Shown piece after piece: positions 8,096 to 15,255 of a DNA stretch of 32,239 nt. The notes beneath the pieces are model-generated. The model was not told the origin of the DNA, ran no database searches, and saw only the letters and a program-made list of their open reading frames with translations. A program made the position numbers and the translations under genes. Source of the stretch: Bacillota bacterium (GTDB lineage: Bacteria > Bacillota > Clostridia > Lachnospirales > Lachnospiraceae); assembly GCA_023420935.1 (NCBI GenBank), contig JAEZUR010000128.1, forward strand, positions 1-32,239. Reading direction: 5' to 3'. Numbering within the stretch: the first letter of the stretch is position 1; each line of letters begins with the position of its first letter.

Positions 8096-9790
8096 GTGAA
8101 AGAATCAATGAAGCAAACATTCCAATTAAATATTGATATAATTAATTATTCATATAAAACCATAAATTGCCTTAGAAAACAGAATTACTACAAAGGAATG
8201 CAATATTCTTCTAAAGCAATTGATACTATCATGAAAAATTTAAATAATCTAATGGCAGATCAGGATTATTTTAATCAACAGTATGATTTATTTAATATAG
8301 CATATGTAAATCAAATGTTAGGCTCTTTAATGGATGCGCAGGAAAATAAAGATTATGTATTAGTGGCGGATTTATATGATCTGCAGTTAATACCTTTCTT
8401 AATAAGAATACAAGAATATATTGTAAGTAAAGAAGATTTTACTTTTGATGAAATCTTATATATGAATAATATTAACTACTTAAAAAATAGAAATCCTGAA
8501 GTAGCTACACTTATTGAATCATCAGAACATCCAATGCATTTATTAGAAAAGGAATATGCAATAGAATACACATCCAGTGGACAAATCACATTGGGTGTTG
8601 ATGAGAATGGAAAAAAGTACTATTTTCATAGTAATAATAATGCAACTGCTGAAGCGGATATATTAGCTCAAGAATGGTTTGACACTGAAGTATCAGATTA
8701 CTATATATATGGTCTTGGATTAGGCTATCATATAAGAGAATTAGTAGAATTAGATGGCAGTATAACGATTCAGGTTTTTGAAAGTGATATAAATGTTTTA
8801 CAGCTAGCATGTGCATTTGTGGAGTTAAAGGATATTTTTTTATGTGACAGGATCCAGATAATTTACGATCCTGACTTCTCAAAATTAGAAGTAGCAATGA
8901 ACAAACAGAGCGATAGTTCAAGCTTAGTATTACATTCCCCTTCTGTTAGAAATATTCGTATATCATCAGTAAGAGAGAAATTAGAAGATTATTTTATTTC
9001 TTACCATTCAATTAAAAATCAGTTGCATAGTCTTAATAGTAATTTTAGAAATAACATTTCTCAGGTTAAAGCACCAGTAGATAAATTGCGTGAAAAATTT
9101 TATGGTAAAGACTTATTCATCATTGCAGCAGGGCCATCTTTAGACAAAAACTTTTTTGAACTTAAACATTTAAATCATAATTCTCTTGTTTTAGCGACTG
9201 GCACAGTACTTAAAAAACTGGTGAACGCTGGAATTATACCTGATTATGTAATTATATCTGATGGAAATGAAATGGTATATGAACAAATAAGAGATATGGA
9301 AAATTCCAATATCCCGTTACTACTTATGTCAACTGCTTACCACAAGATAGCAAAGGAATATGAGGGGGAGAAATATTTAATTTTCCAAGAAGGATACGGT
9401 AAGGCCGAGGAATATGCTAAAAAATTAAATTACTGTTTATTTCAAACAGGCGGATCTGTAACAACCATTGCAATGGATATAGGAATAAAGTTCCAGTGTA
9501 AGCGGATTATCTTTGTTGGATTGGATTTGGCGTATACTAATAACCAATATCATTCAAGTGGAACGGCAGCAAAAAATACAGTTGCACAGGATTTTCTAAG
9601 AAGCGTTGAAAGTATTGATGGAGGACAGGTGAAAACAGGGAAAAATCTTGATATCTATAGGAAATGGATAGAAGAACGAATAAAAAATATAAATGATATA
9701 GAATTTATTAATGCTACAGAAGGTGGAGCTAATATTAAAGGGACACAGATTAAAAGCTTGAGAGATGTAATAGAAAAATTGAATAGTTAG
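8096..9790 (+). CDS. Maf/DUF115-family flagellin glycosyltransferase
   Basis: This protein of about 564 residues has the layout of motility-associated factor (Maf) proteins. It has an N-terminal Rossmann-like part (YYIYGLGLGYHIRELV, then VFESDINVLQLA) and a central MAF_flag10/DUF115 domain with LFIIAAGPSLDKNFFEL, VIISDGNEMVYEQI, QTGGSVTTIAMDIG and IIFVGLDLAYTNNQYHS. Maf proteins transfer pseudaminic or legionaminic acid to flagellin Ser/Thr in the cytoplasm. Here the gene follows a complete legionaminic set, so that sugar is the expected donor. GTG 8096 is chosen because GATGGGAGT lies about 7 bases upstream; a TTG at 8045 inside legF keeps the frame open but has no ribosome site. Confidence 0.83.
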   Translation: MKESMKQTFQLNIDIINYSYKTINCLRKQNYYKGMQYSSKAIDTIMKNLNNLMADQDYFNQQYDLFNIAYVNQMLGSLMDAQENKDYVLVADLYDLQLIPFLIRIQEYIVSKEDFTFDEILYMNNINYLKNRNPEVATLIESSEHPMHLLEKEYAIEYTSSGQITLGVDENGKKYYFHSNNNATAEADILAQEWFDTEVSDYYIYGLGLGYHIRELVELDGSITIQVFESDINVLQLACAFVELKDIFLCDRIQIIYDPDFSKLEVAMNKQSDSSSLVLHSPSVRNIRISSVREKLEDYFISYHSIKNQLHSLNSNFRNNISQVKAPVDKLREKFYGKDLFIIAAGPSLDKNFFELKHLNHNSLVLATGTVLKKLVNAGIIPDYVIISDGNEMVYEQIRDMENSNIPLLLMSTAYHKIAKEYEGEKYLIFQEGYGKAEEYAKKLNYCLFQTGGSVTTIAMDIGIKFQCKRIIFVGLDLAYTNNQYHSSGTAAKNTVAQDFLRSVESIDGGQVKTGKNLDIYRKWIEERIKNINDIEFINATEGGANIKGTQIKSLRDVIEKLNS

Positions 9791-9829
9791 TACGATTATT
9801 TTATAATGTGTAAGAAAAGTGGTGAAGTA

Positions 9830-10765
9830 ATGTATTATCAATTAGAAGATAACATTTTCCCTATGGAAGTTGATACAATTAATCCTGAGAAAATCACGGT
9901 AGGGCTAATTACATTAGCGGAATTAGAACATTCATACAAACAATTTTCATTTACTGCCTCAACTGTTACAGAATGTAAAGATGACAATGAACATATTCAT
10001 AGTAACATAGATATTTATGAGGATTATTGTTTTGGTATTATTAATGGCATAAATCATAATAATATTTTACGCGTACAGGATCGTATGGGGATATATATAA
10101 AGCGTAATTTATTCTTGATTGTTATTATTGAAGATGCAGATGGAAGTATCAGTTTAAAACTAGAAGAAGCGCTAGAGCGACTTAATCTTTCGAAGGTTAC
10201 ATTGGAGCGTGTTATTTATGGATTTTTAGAGCGATTAATTTGTAATGATCATACTTTGCTTGAAAAAATAGAATGTGATATTACTCATCAGGAAGATTTG
10301 ATTAATGAAAATAAAGTAGAGAAAGGGTTTAATAATACCATAACGAGCTTGCGTAAGAAATTATTACTATTGCATAATTATTTTGAACAACTGATTACCT
10401 TTGGAGAAGAAATTCAAGAAAATGGTAATGATTTATTTGAGGAAGAGAATTTAAGGTATTTTAAAATATTTACTGATCGTGTAACTCGATTAAGCGATAA
10501 TACTAGAATGCTTAGAGAATATATTGCACAAGTCAAAGAGTCTTATCAGTCACAAATGGATTATAATCTAAATAACACTATGAAGTTGTTTACAGTTGTA
10601 ACAACGATATTCTTACCTTTAACACTTATTGTTGGATGGTATGGCATGAATTTTGAAAATATGCCAGAGTTAGCTTGGGAGTTTGGGTATCCTTCTGTCA
10701 TTTTAGGAAGTATAATAGTTGTAATTGTTTGTATCCTATTTTTTAAAAAGAAAAAGTTCTTATAG
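9830..10765 (+). CDS. corA: CorA-family divalent-cation channel
   Basis: This protein of about 311 residues has the CorA architecture. A soluble N-terminal domain is followed by long charged helices (for example NDHTLLEKIECDITHQEDLI and NLRYFKIFTDRVTRLSDNTRML) and two C-terminal membrane helices. The first membrane helix ends in the pore motif YGMNF, then ENMPELAWEFGYP and the second helix, finishing in a basic KKKKFL tail. The family moves magnesium and sometimes cobalt or nickel; selectivity cannot be read. ATG 9830 is preferred over ATG 9806 because GGTGAAG sits just before it and nothing usable precedes 9806. It is a divergent family member, more like the short clostridial CorA proteins. 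Confidence 0.85.
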   Translation: MYYQLEDNIFPMEVDTINPEKITVGLITLAELEHSYKQFSFTASTVTECKDDNEHIHSNIDIYEDYCFGIINGINHNNILRVQDRMGIYIKRNLFLIVIIEDADGSISLKLEEALERLNLSKVTLERVIYGFLERLICNDHTLLEKIECDITHQEDLINENKVEKGFNNTITSLRKKLLLLHNYFEQLITFGEEIQENGNDLFEEENLRYFKIFTDRVTRLSDNTRMLREYIAQVKESYQSQMDYNLNNTMKLFTVVTTIFLPLTLIVGWYGMNFENMPELAWEFGYPSVILGSIIVVIVCILFFKKKKFL

Positions 10766-10800
10766 TGAAGTTATAATATAAATCTTGGAGGAATTAGAAA

Positions 10801-11613
10801 ATGAGACTGGGTATTTGCCAGATAAACATTGAATGGGAAGAAAAGAAAGTAAATCAAAAAAACATTAACTATTTCGTACAAGAAGCTTCGAAACAGAGAA
10901 TTGATTTGGTTTTATTTCCAGAAATGTGTCTTACGGGATTCTCTATGAATATACTAATAACTTTGGATAGATTCAGTGAAACTATTGATTATTTTAAAAC
11001 GCTTACTAAAAAACATTCAATTAATATCGGTTTTGGCTGGACAAAAAATTCTTCATCAAGTGAGCATGGTAGTGAAGCCAATATAGCACCTAAAATAAAA
11101 GCCGAAAACCACTACACAGTCATTACCCCCTCTGGTGAAATCATATCAGACTATACCAAGATACATCCATTCAGTTACGCGAACGAGGATCAATTCTTTC
11201 AAGGTGGTGAACAAATATCCCATTTTCATGTAAACGATTTTACAGCAAGCACTTTCATATGCTACGACCTTCGATTCCCTGAAATTTTTCAAGCTGCTTC
11301 TATTGAATCACATCTTATCATTGTAGCAGCTAACTGGCCAGAGGCAAGAAGAGAGCATTGGCGTTGCTTAATGAGAGCTAGAGCCATTGAGAATCAAGTG
11401 TATATGGTGGGAGTGAATTGTGTAGGAGAGATTGGTTCTACTAAATATGCCGGAGATAGTTGTATCATAGATCCGCAAGGAAATGTGTTGGCTGAATTAT
11501 CGTATCAAGAAGGATTACTTGTATATGATATTAATAATGATGTTGCTCAATACAGAAAAGAATTTCCCGTGAAGCAGGATCGTAAATTAGAAATTTATAA
11601 GAAATATTATTAG
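10801..11613 (+). CDS. Carbon-nitrogen hydrolase (nitrilase superfamily, omega-amidase-like)
   Basis: This 270-residue cytosolic amidase carries the full nitrilase triad: E41 in LVLFPEMCLTGFSM, K120 in SDYTKIHPFSY and C154 in TFICYDLRFPEIF. The sequence around the cysteine and NWPEARREHWRCLMRARAIENQ are closest to omega-amidase/Nit2-type enzymes, which hydrolyse alpha-ketoglutaramate and similar amides. The exact substrate is not shown. A Ser/Glu/Lys-rich stretch at about residues 82-103 looks like a surface insertion. GGAGGA before ATG 10801 supports the start. It follows corA by 35 bases and may be co-transcribed. The final codons lie in a 12-bp tandem repeat. Confidence 0.83.
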   Translation: MRLGICQINIEWEEKKVNQKNINYFVQEASKQRIDLVLFPEMCLTGFSMNILITLDRFSETIDYFKTLTKKHSINIGFGWTKNSSSSEHGSEANIAPKIKAENHYTVITPSGEIISDYTKIHPFSYANEDQFFQGGEQISHFHVNDFTASTFICYDLRFPEIFQAASIESHLIIVAANWPEARREHWRCLMRARAIENQVYMVGVNCVGEIGSTKYAGDSCIIDPQGNVLAELSYQEGLLVYDINNDVAQYRKEFPVKQDRKLEIYKKYY

Positions 11614-11636
11614 AAATATTACTAAAAATATTATTA
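11601..11636 (+). repeat. Three tandem 12-bp units across a stop codon
   Basis: Units at 11601-11612, 11613-11624 and 11625-11636 read GAAATATTATTA, GAAATATTACTA and AAAATATTATTA. The first encodes the last residues of the amidase and contains part of its stop TAG (11611-11613). The array continues into an A/T-only spacer that runs to the next gene's ribosome site near 11756. Replication slippage is the simplest origin. Confidence 0.75.
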
Positions 11637-11769
11637 AAATACCATTATTATATTAATGTTAATACTATAACACAAGTACTTTTAGTATTAAACAACAATA
11701 CCATAGAAACAGTTATTATTAATAAGATATATCCACTACTATAGATGAAAACCTTGAAAGGAGCCCCCC

Positions 11770-12783
11770 ATGATAACCACTAGCCTATGCATGATCGTTA
11801 AAAATGAAGAAGCCGTATTAAAACGTTGTCTTGATAGTATCGCAGATATTATGGATGAAATCATCATTATAGACACTGGTTCTACGGATAAAACCAAAGA
11901 GATTGCCAAACAATATACAGAGCATGTATATGATTATGTTTGGATAGATGATTTCGCTGATGCTAGAAACTTTTCATTTTCAAAGGCTTCCATGGATTAC
12001 ATCTATGTAGCGGATGCAGATGAGGTAATTGATGAGGAGAATAAAAGGCGTTTTCTTCAGTTAAAGCAGGCTTTATTACCTGAGATTGAAATTGTTCAGA
12101 TGAAATACTGTAATCAGTTAGAATTCAATACTACATACAATTTTGATGTGGAGTATCGGCCAAAACTATATAAGAGACTTCGTTCATTTCAGTGGATGGA
12201 ACCGGTTCATGAGATGGTTCGATTGGAACCAATCATCTTTGATAGTGAGATTGAGATAATGCATAAACCGTTAAGTAATCATGCGGGAAGAGACTTCTCT
12301 ATATTTCAAAAGTTTATTCACAATGGCCAAGTATTATCGAAAAAGTTACATCATATGTATGCAAGAGAGTTATTTATTGCAGGTGATGAGAAAGATTTTA
12401 TACAAGCGGCTAATTATTTTCGTGCTACCATGTCAGAAGAAGGAAGAAGTATGGATGAGATTAAGGAAGCTGCATGTGTTGTGGCCAAAGCAGACCGCCT
12501 AGCTCAGGATATTACAAGTTTCTTTACCCATTGTATCAAGGATGTGGCAAGTGATTCCTGCGCTGAGATATGTTATGAGTTAGGTGAATTCTATTTTGAA
12601 CTACAGGACTATCAGGAAGCAACTATATGGTATTACAATGCTGCTTATGAAACGGAGAGTATTTTAAATATTCACTATGGTGGCGATATGCCGCTTAATC
12701 GGTTATCCGAGTGTTTTGAAAAGTTAGAGAATAAGGAACAAGCGAATGAATATAAAAAATTAGCGAATAACTGGAGCAATTAG
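11770..12783 (+). CDS. Family 2 glycosyltransferase with helical/TPR-like C-terminus
   Basis: This 337-residue protein begins with a GT-A domain: TSLCMIVKNEEAVLKRCLDS and IIIIDTGSTDKTKEIA are the nucleotide-sugar binding strands, WIDDFADARNFSF follows, and the DxD metal site is D82-A-D84 in YVADADEVID. From about residue 200 on it is helical, with two TPR-like stretches (DSCAEICYELGEFYFELQDYQEATIWYYNAAYE and the segment after it). The layout matches GT2 proteins that modify peptides or proteins, as in the SunS group, but donor and acceptor are unknown. AAAGGAG at 11757-11763 supports the start. It lies about 2 kb from the flagellin-sugar island, so a role in surface glycosylation is possible but only inferred. 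Confidence 0.78.
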   Translation: MITTSLCMIVKNEEAVLKRCLDSIADIMDEIIIIDTGSTDKTKEIAKQYTEHVYDYVWIDDFADARNFSFSKASMDYIYVADADEVIDEENKRRFLQLKQALLPEIEIVQMKYCNQLEFNTTYNFDVEYRPKLYKRLRSFQWMEPVHEMVRLEPIIFDSEIEIMHKPLSNHAGRDFSIFQKFIHNGQVLSKKLHHMYARELFIAGDEKDFIQAANYFRATMSEEGRSMDEIKEAACVVAKADRLAQDITSFFTHCIKDVASDSCAEICYELGEFYFELQDYQEATIWYYNAAYETESILNIHYGGDMPLNRLSECFEKLENKEQANEYKKLANNWSN

Positions 12784-12854
12784 TCATTCTTGGTTTGGAG
12801 TTGGTTTTCAGTATTCGATTACTAGTTATGAAAGAATAGGAAAGGAGAACCATT

Positions 12855-13307
12855 ATGATTTATATTTTTATTGCAGCAGGTATATTTGTTGCCGATTGGT
12901 TCATTAAGGATTATATCGAGAAAACGAAACAGTTTGGCAAAGAAGAAAAGATATTCAATGGTAACATTATTCTAAATAAGTACCATAACAAGGGTGCAAT
13001 GCTTAACTTTATGGACAAGAATCCAAATGGGGTGATGATTGTTTCAGGTGCCATTCTTGGTATGATCATCGTGATGTTTGCTTTGTTACTTCCTAAGAAA
13101 AATAATAGGGTACTTAAATTTGGTATGTCATTATTAGTGGGTGGAGCATTAAGTAACGTGATAGACCGTATTAATAAAGGGTATGTTGTAGACTATTTTA
13201 GCTTTAAATGGCTGAAAAAAGTAATATTTAATATATCAGATATTTTCATTTTTATTGGTTCAGTCTTGATTATGATTACATCACTATTTAAAGCTGATAG
13301 ATATTAA
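12855..13307 (+). CDS. lspA: LspA-like signal peptidase II, divergent
   Basis: This 150-residue membrane protein has four hydrophobic segments and the landmarks of the lipoprotein signal peptidase: D14 and K18 in VADWFIKDY, the NKGAM turn (N45), GGALSNVIDR (96-105), and the two catalytic aspartates D113 in GYVVDYF and D129 in FNISDIF. These cut prolipoproteins just before the lipid-modified cysteine. It differs from typical LspA in several conserved positions (NKGAM for NTGAAF, GGALSN for GGAxGN, SD for AD). It may therefore be a second, specialised copy. GGAAAGGAG at 12840-12848 gives the start. It ends 15 bases from the convergent lysR gene. Confidence 0.72.
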   Translation: MIYIFIAAGIFVADWFIKDYIEKTKQFGKEEKIFNGNIILNKYHNKGAMLNFMDKNPNGVMIVSGAILGMIIVMFALLLPKKNNRVLKFGMSLLVGGALSNVIDRINKGYVVDYFSFKWLKKVIFNISDIFIFIGSVLIMITSLFKADRY

Positions 13308-13322
13308 TCTGAAGTTTAAATT

Positions 13323-14267
13323 TTATAATGTTTCTGACTTAAATTTATTTTTTGCTTCACTGCTCCAATGAAACAACTGGTTTTTATTTTCATTAATCCA
13401 TGAAAGTAAAAAACTTTTAAAGTGTTGTGCATTTTCAGTTAGTCCACTTCCTTTTTTTTCAACAAGATAAAAGCTTTTTATCATTTTTGAATCAGCAAAT
13501 GGAAGAATAACGGTATGAGGCTGGGGGTCAGCAAAGGCAATATAGTCTAATGTAGCACCTAAGCAAAGGTTAGCTTCAGCCATACGATGGATGATATAAT
13601 AACTAGAGGTTTCAATAACATTGATTGGTTCGACACCATGCTGTGCTAAAATATTTTGATGCATATGATACAAAGAGAATTCTCTTCCTCTGATGGCTAA
13701 AGGCTGCTGATGTAAATCTTCTACATTAACAGATGATTTTTGAGCTAATGGATGAGATATATTGGCCATGATGCAATAACGACTGGAGTATACGTGTTTC
13801 GTTGAAAATAAATTATCGTCGATGGGACCTGGAAAAAGCGCTATTTCAGCTTCGTCATCCAAAAGCATTTGCAATGCCATTTTATCAGTCGTTTCAGTAA
13901 TAACTAATAAAAGATCTGGATATGCATTTCGAAAGTCTTTAATAAAATCAACAGTTAGATATTGTAATACATCATAGGATGTAAGAACTTTCAGAGGTGT
14001 CTTTCTGGTTAACGATAGATATTCTTTGTTTTGAATTAGATGATATTCTTCCAGTATTTTTTGGGCATGTTGTTTTAAAATTGTGGCAGTAGGTGTAGGT
14101 AATAAATGTTTTCCATTTCTTTCAAATAACTTTTCCTGTAATTCATCTTCTAAACTTAATATAGTTTTACTAACTCCCTGGGGAGAAATAAGCAGTTGTT
14201 CAGCTGCTTTTTTAATACTTTTATATTTCAAAACTTCTAGAAAATATTCCAATTGTCTTTGATTCAC
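13323..14267 (-). CDS. LysR-family transcriptional regulator
   Basis: This protein of about 314 residues has an N-terminal winged helix-turn-helix (QLEYFLEVLKYKSIKKAAEQ, then LLISPQGVSKTILSLEDELQ) and a C-terminal periplasmic-binding-like effector domain from about residue 85. GTG at 14267 is chosen because an ideal AGGAGGT lies five bases upstream; the frame stays open to an ATG at 14309, but that would start within the promoter. LysR proteins usually control a divergent neighbour and themselves. Here the divergent neighbour is the ridA operon, and the intergenic 243 bases hold both promoters. The inducer is unknown but is plausibly the operon's amino-acid or imine substrate. Confidence 0.88.
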   Translation of the reverse strand: MNQRQLEYFLEVLKYKSIKKAAEQLLISPQGVSKTILSLEDELQEKLFERNGKHLLPTPTATILKQHAQKILEEYHLIQNKEYLSLTRKTPLKVLTSYDVLQYLTVDFIKDFRNAYPDLLLVITETTDKMALQMLLDDEAEIALFPGPIDDNLFSTKHVYSSRYCIMANISHPLAQKSSVNVEDLHQQPLAIRGREFSLYHMHQNILAQHGVEPINVIETSSYYIIHRMAEANLCLGATLDYIAFADPQPHTVILPFADSKMIKSFYLVEKKGSGLTENAQHFKSFLLSWINENKNQLFHWSSEAKNKFKSETL

Positions 14268-14294
14268 TCGATACCTCCTACAACCTTTTTTATA

Positions 14295-14323
14295 ATTATA
14301 ATCAACCAAATGGTTGATGTCAA
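14295..14323 (-). promoter_or_regulatory. lysR promoter with palindromic spacer
   Basis: On the minus strand, TTGACA (14323-14318) is followed by exactly 17 bases and then TATAAT (14300-14295), an ideal sigma-A promoter. The spacer is almost entirely the perfect inverted repeat ATCAACCA-AA-TGGTTGAT at 14301-14318. Any dimer bound there would block polymerase, so negative autoregulation is a reasonable inference. The GTG start lies 28 bases beyond the -10 box. Confidence 0.75.
14301..14318. promoter_or_regulatory. 18-bp palindrome, candidate operator
   Basis: ATCAACCA and TGGTTGAT are exact inverted arms of 8 bp with an AA centre. The site fills the spacer of the lysR promoter and lies about 20 bases upstream of the ridA -35 box, so one bound regulator could affect both directions. 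It is more compact than the usual T-N11-A LysR box; it could serve LysR or another repressor. Confidence 0.55.
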
Positions 14324-14338
14324 CAATCGTATTTCTGT

Positions 14339-14367
14339 TTTACAGCATAGAAATTGTAAGATATAAT
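14339..14367 (+). promoter_or_regulatory. Promoter of the ridA operon
   Basis: TTTACA at 14339-14344 and TATAAT at 14362-14367 are separated by 17 bases, matching a sigma-A promoter. Transcription would begin near 14374, about 137 bases before the ridA start, leaving a leader that contains a terminator hairpin. The -35 boxes of this promoter and the lysR promoter are only 15 bases apart, back to back. Confidence 0.65.
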
Positions 14368-14399
14368 AGCTTCAACAAATACAGTATTAAGCATGACGC

Positions 14400-14432
14400 A
14401 GACGTCTATATCAATATAGATGTCTTTTTTTT
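14400..14432 (+). terminator. Leader terminator/attenuator ahead of ridA
   Basis: AGACGTCTATA pairs with TATAGATGTCT (one G-U pair) around a TCAA loop and is followed by eight T residues at 14425-14432, a standard intrinsic terminator on the plus strand. No plus-strand gene ends within 1 kb upstream. It can therefore only act on RNA from the promoter at 14339-14367, about 55 bases after the start site. That placement suggests attenuation; no known riboswitch or T-box fold was recognised in the short leader. Confidence 0.65.
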
Positions 14433-14510
14433 ATATAAATTACTGGATAATTAATTCTGTATTTAATAAAACCATAAGAAGATTCTATAAAAAGAAAGGG
14501 GAGGAATTAT

Positions 14511-14900
14511 ATGAGTAGAGTGAATTTTTCATCTGGAGCACCTTTGGAAGATAAGGTAGGATACTCTAGAATGATCAAAGCAGGAAATGTAATCATGATT
14601 GGAGGAACTACATCGGTACAAGAGGATGGTAGCGTATATGGAGAAGGAGATGCTTACGAACAAGCAAAATATATTTTTAATAAAATGATTGAATTGTTAA
14701 AAAGAACAGAGGCGGATGCTACGGATGTTGTTAAAATTACAGCTTATTTAACACATATGGCAGATATCGGAGCAGTTGGAAAAGCTTACAGTGAATTATT
14801 TCATGATATTCGTCCGCTATTTACAGCTGTAGGAATATCGGAATTAAATCGTCCCTCGCAACTTTGTGAAATTGAGCTGACCGCTATTACGAATTTGTAA
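14511..14900 (+). CDS. ridA: RidA-family enamine/imine deaminase
   Basis: This 129-residue member of the RidA/YjgF/YER057c family hydrolyses reactive 2-aminoacrylate-type enamines and imines to ketoacids and ammonia. GYSRMIKAGNVIMIGGTTS, a central ADATDVVKITAYLTHMAD and the C-terminal RPSQLCEIELTAI are family marks; the canonical substrate arginine region RPLFTAV is present. It is the first gene of an operon whose oxidoreductases should produce imines, which explains its presence. It looks like an operon-specific paralogue rather than the general housekeeping copy. AAGGGGAGGA before ATG 14511 is a very strong ribosome site. Confidence 0.88.
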   Translation: MSRVNFSSGAPLEDKVGYSRMIKAGNVIMIGGTTSVQEDGSVYGEGDAYEQAKYIFNKMIELLKRTEADATDVVKITAYLTHMADIGAVGKAYSELFHDIRPLFTAVGISELNRPSQLCEIELTAITNL

Positions 14901-14931
14901 TACAATAAAAATAGAATGTGTGGTGTATACA

Positions 14932-15255
14932 ATGGATAGAATAGAAAAACATCCAATTTTGGGTGAACCAGAAAAAGGAAATGTTGTAAAGTTTACATTT
15001 GATGGTAATGAGATAGAAGGCTACGAGGGAGAACCGATTGCAATTGCATTAAAAGCAGCAGGGGTTATGGTTCATCGTCATACACAAAAAGAACATAAAC
15101 CAAGAGGAATCTTTTGTGCAATTGGAAGATGTACCGATTGCGTTATGGTGGTAGATGGAAAACCAAATATAAGAACTTGTATTACACCACTGGCTGAGGG
15201 GATGAAAGTTCAGACACAGTGGGGAGTTACAGCAAAGGGGGCCAAACAAGCATGA
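14932..15255 (+). CDS. [2Fe-2S] ferredoxin-type subunit of amino acid/opine dehydrogenase (HcnA-like)
   Basis: This protein of about 107 residues has the plant-type ferredoxin cysteine pattern: C62, C67, C70 and C83, that is C-X4-C-X2-C-X12-C, in FCAIGRCTDCVMVVDGKP and RTCITPL. Small proteins of this kind are the A or gamma subunit of hydrogen cyanide synthase, opine oxidases and D-hydroxyproline dehydrogenase. ATG 14932 is chosen with weak GGTG spacing; in-frame GTG codons at 14920 and 14923 are alternatives. Its stop overlaps the next start as ATGA at 15252, so the subunits are made in step. It should pass electrons within the complex. Confidence 0.82.
   Translation: MDRIEKHPILGEPEKGNVVKFTFDGNEIEGYEGEPIAIALKAAGVMVHRHTQKEHKPRGIFCAIGRCTDCVMVVDGKPNIRTCITPLAEGMKVQTQWGVTAKGAKQA

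Noticed and set aside
14374..14510. Known riboswitch or T-box in the ridA leader
   Set aside because: The leader before the hairpin is too short for T-box or common aptamers, and no T-box sequence or specifier stem is present.
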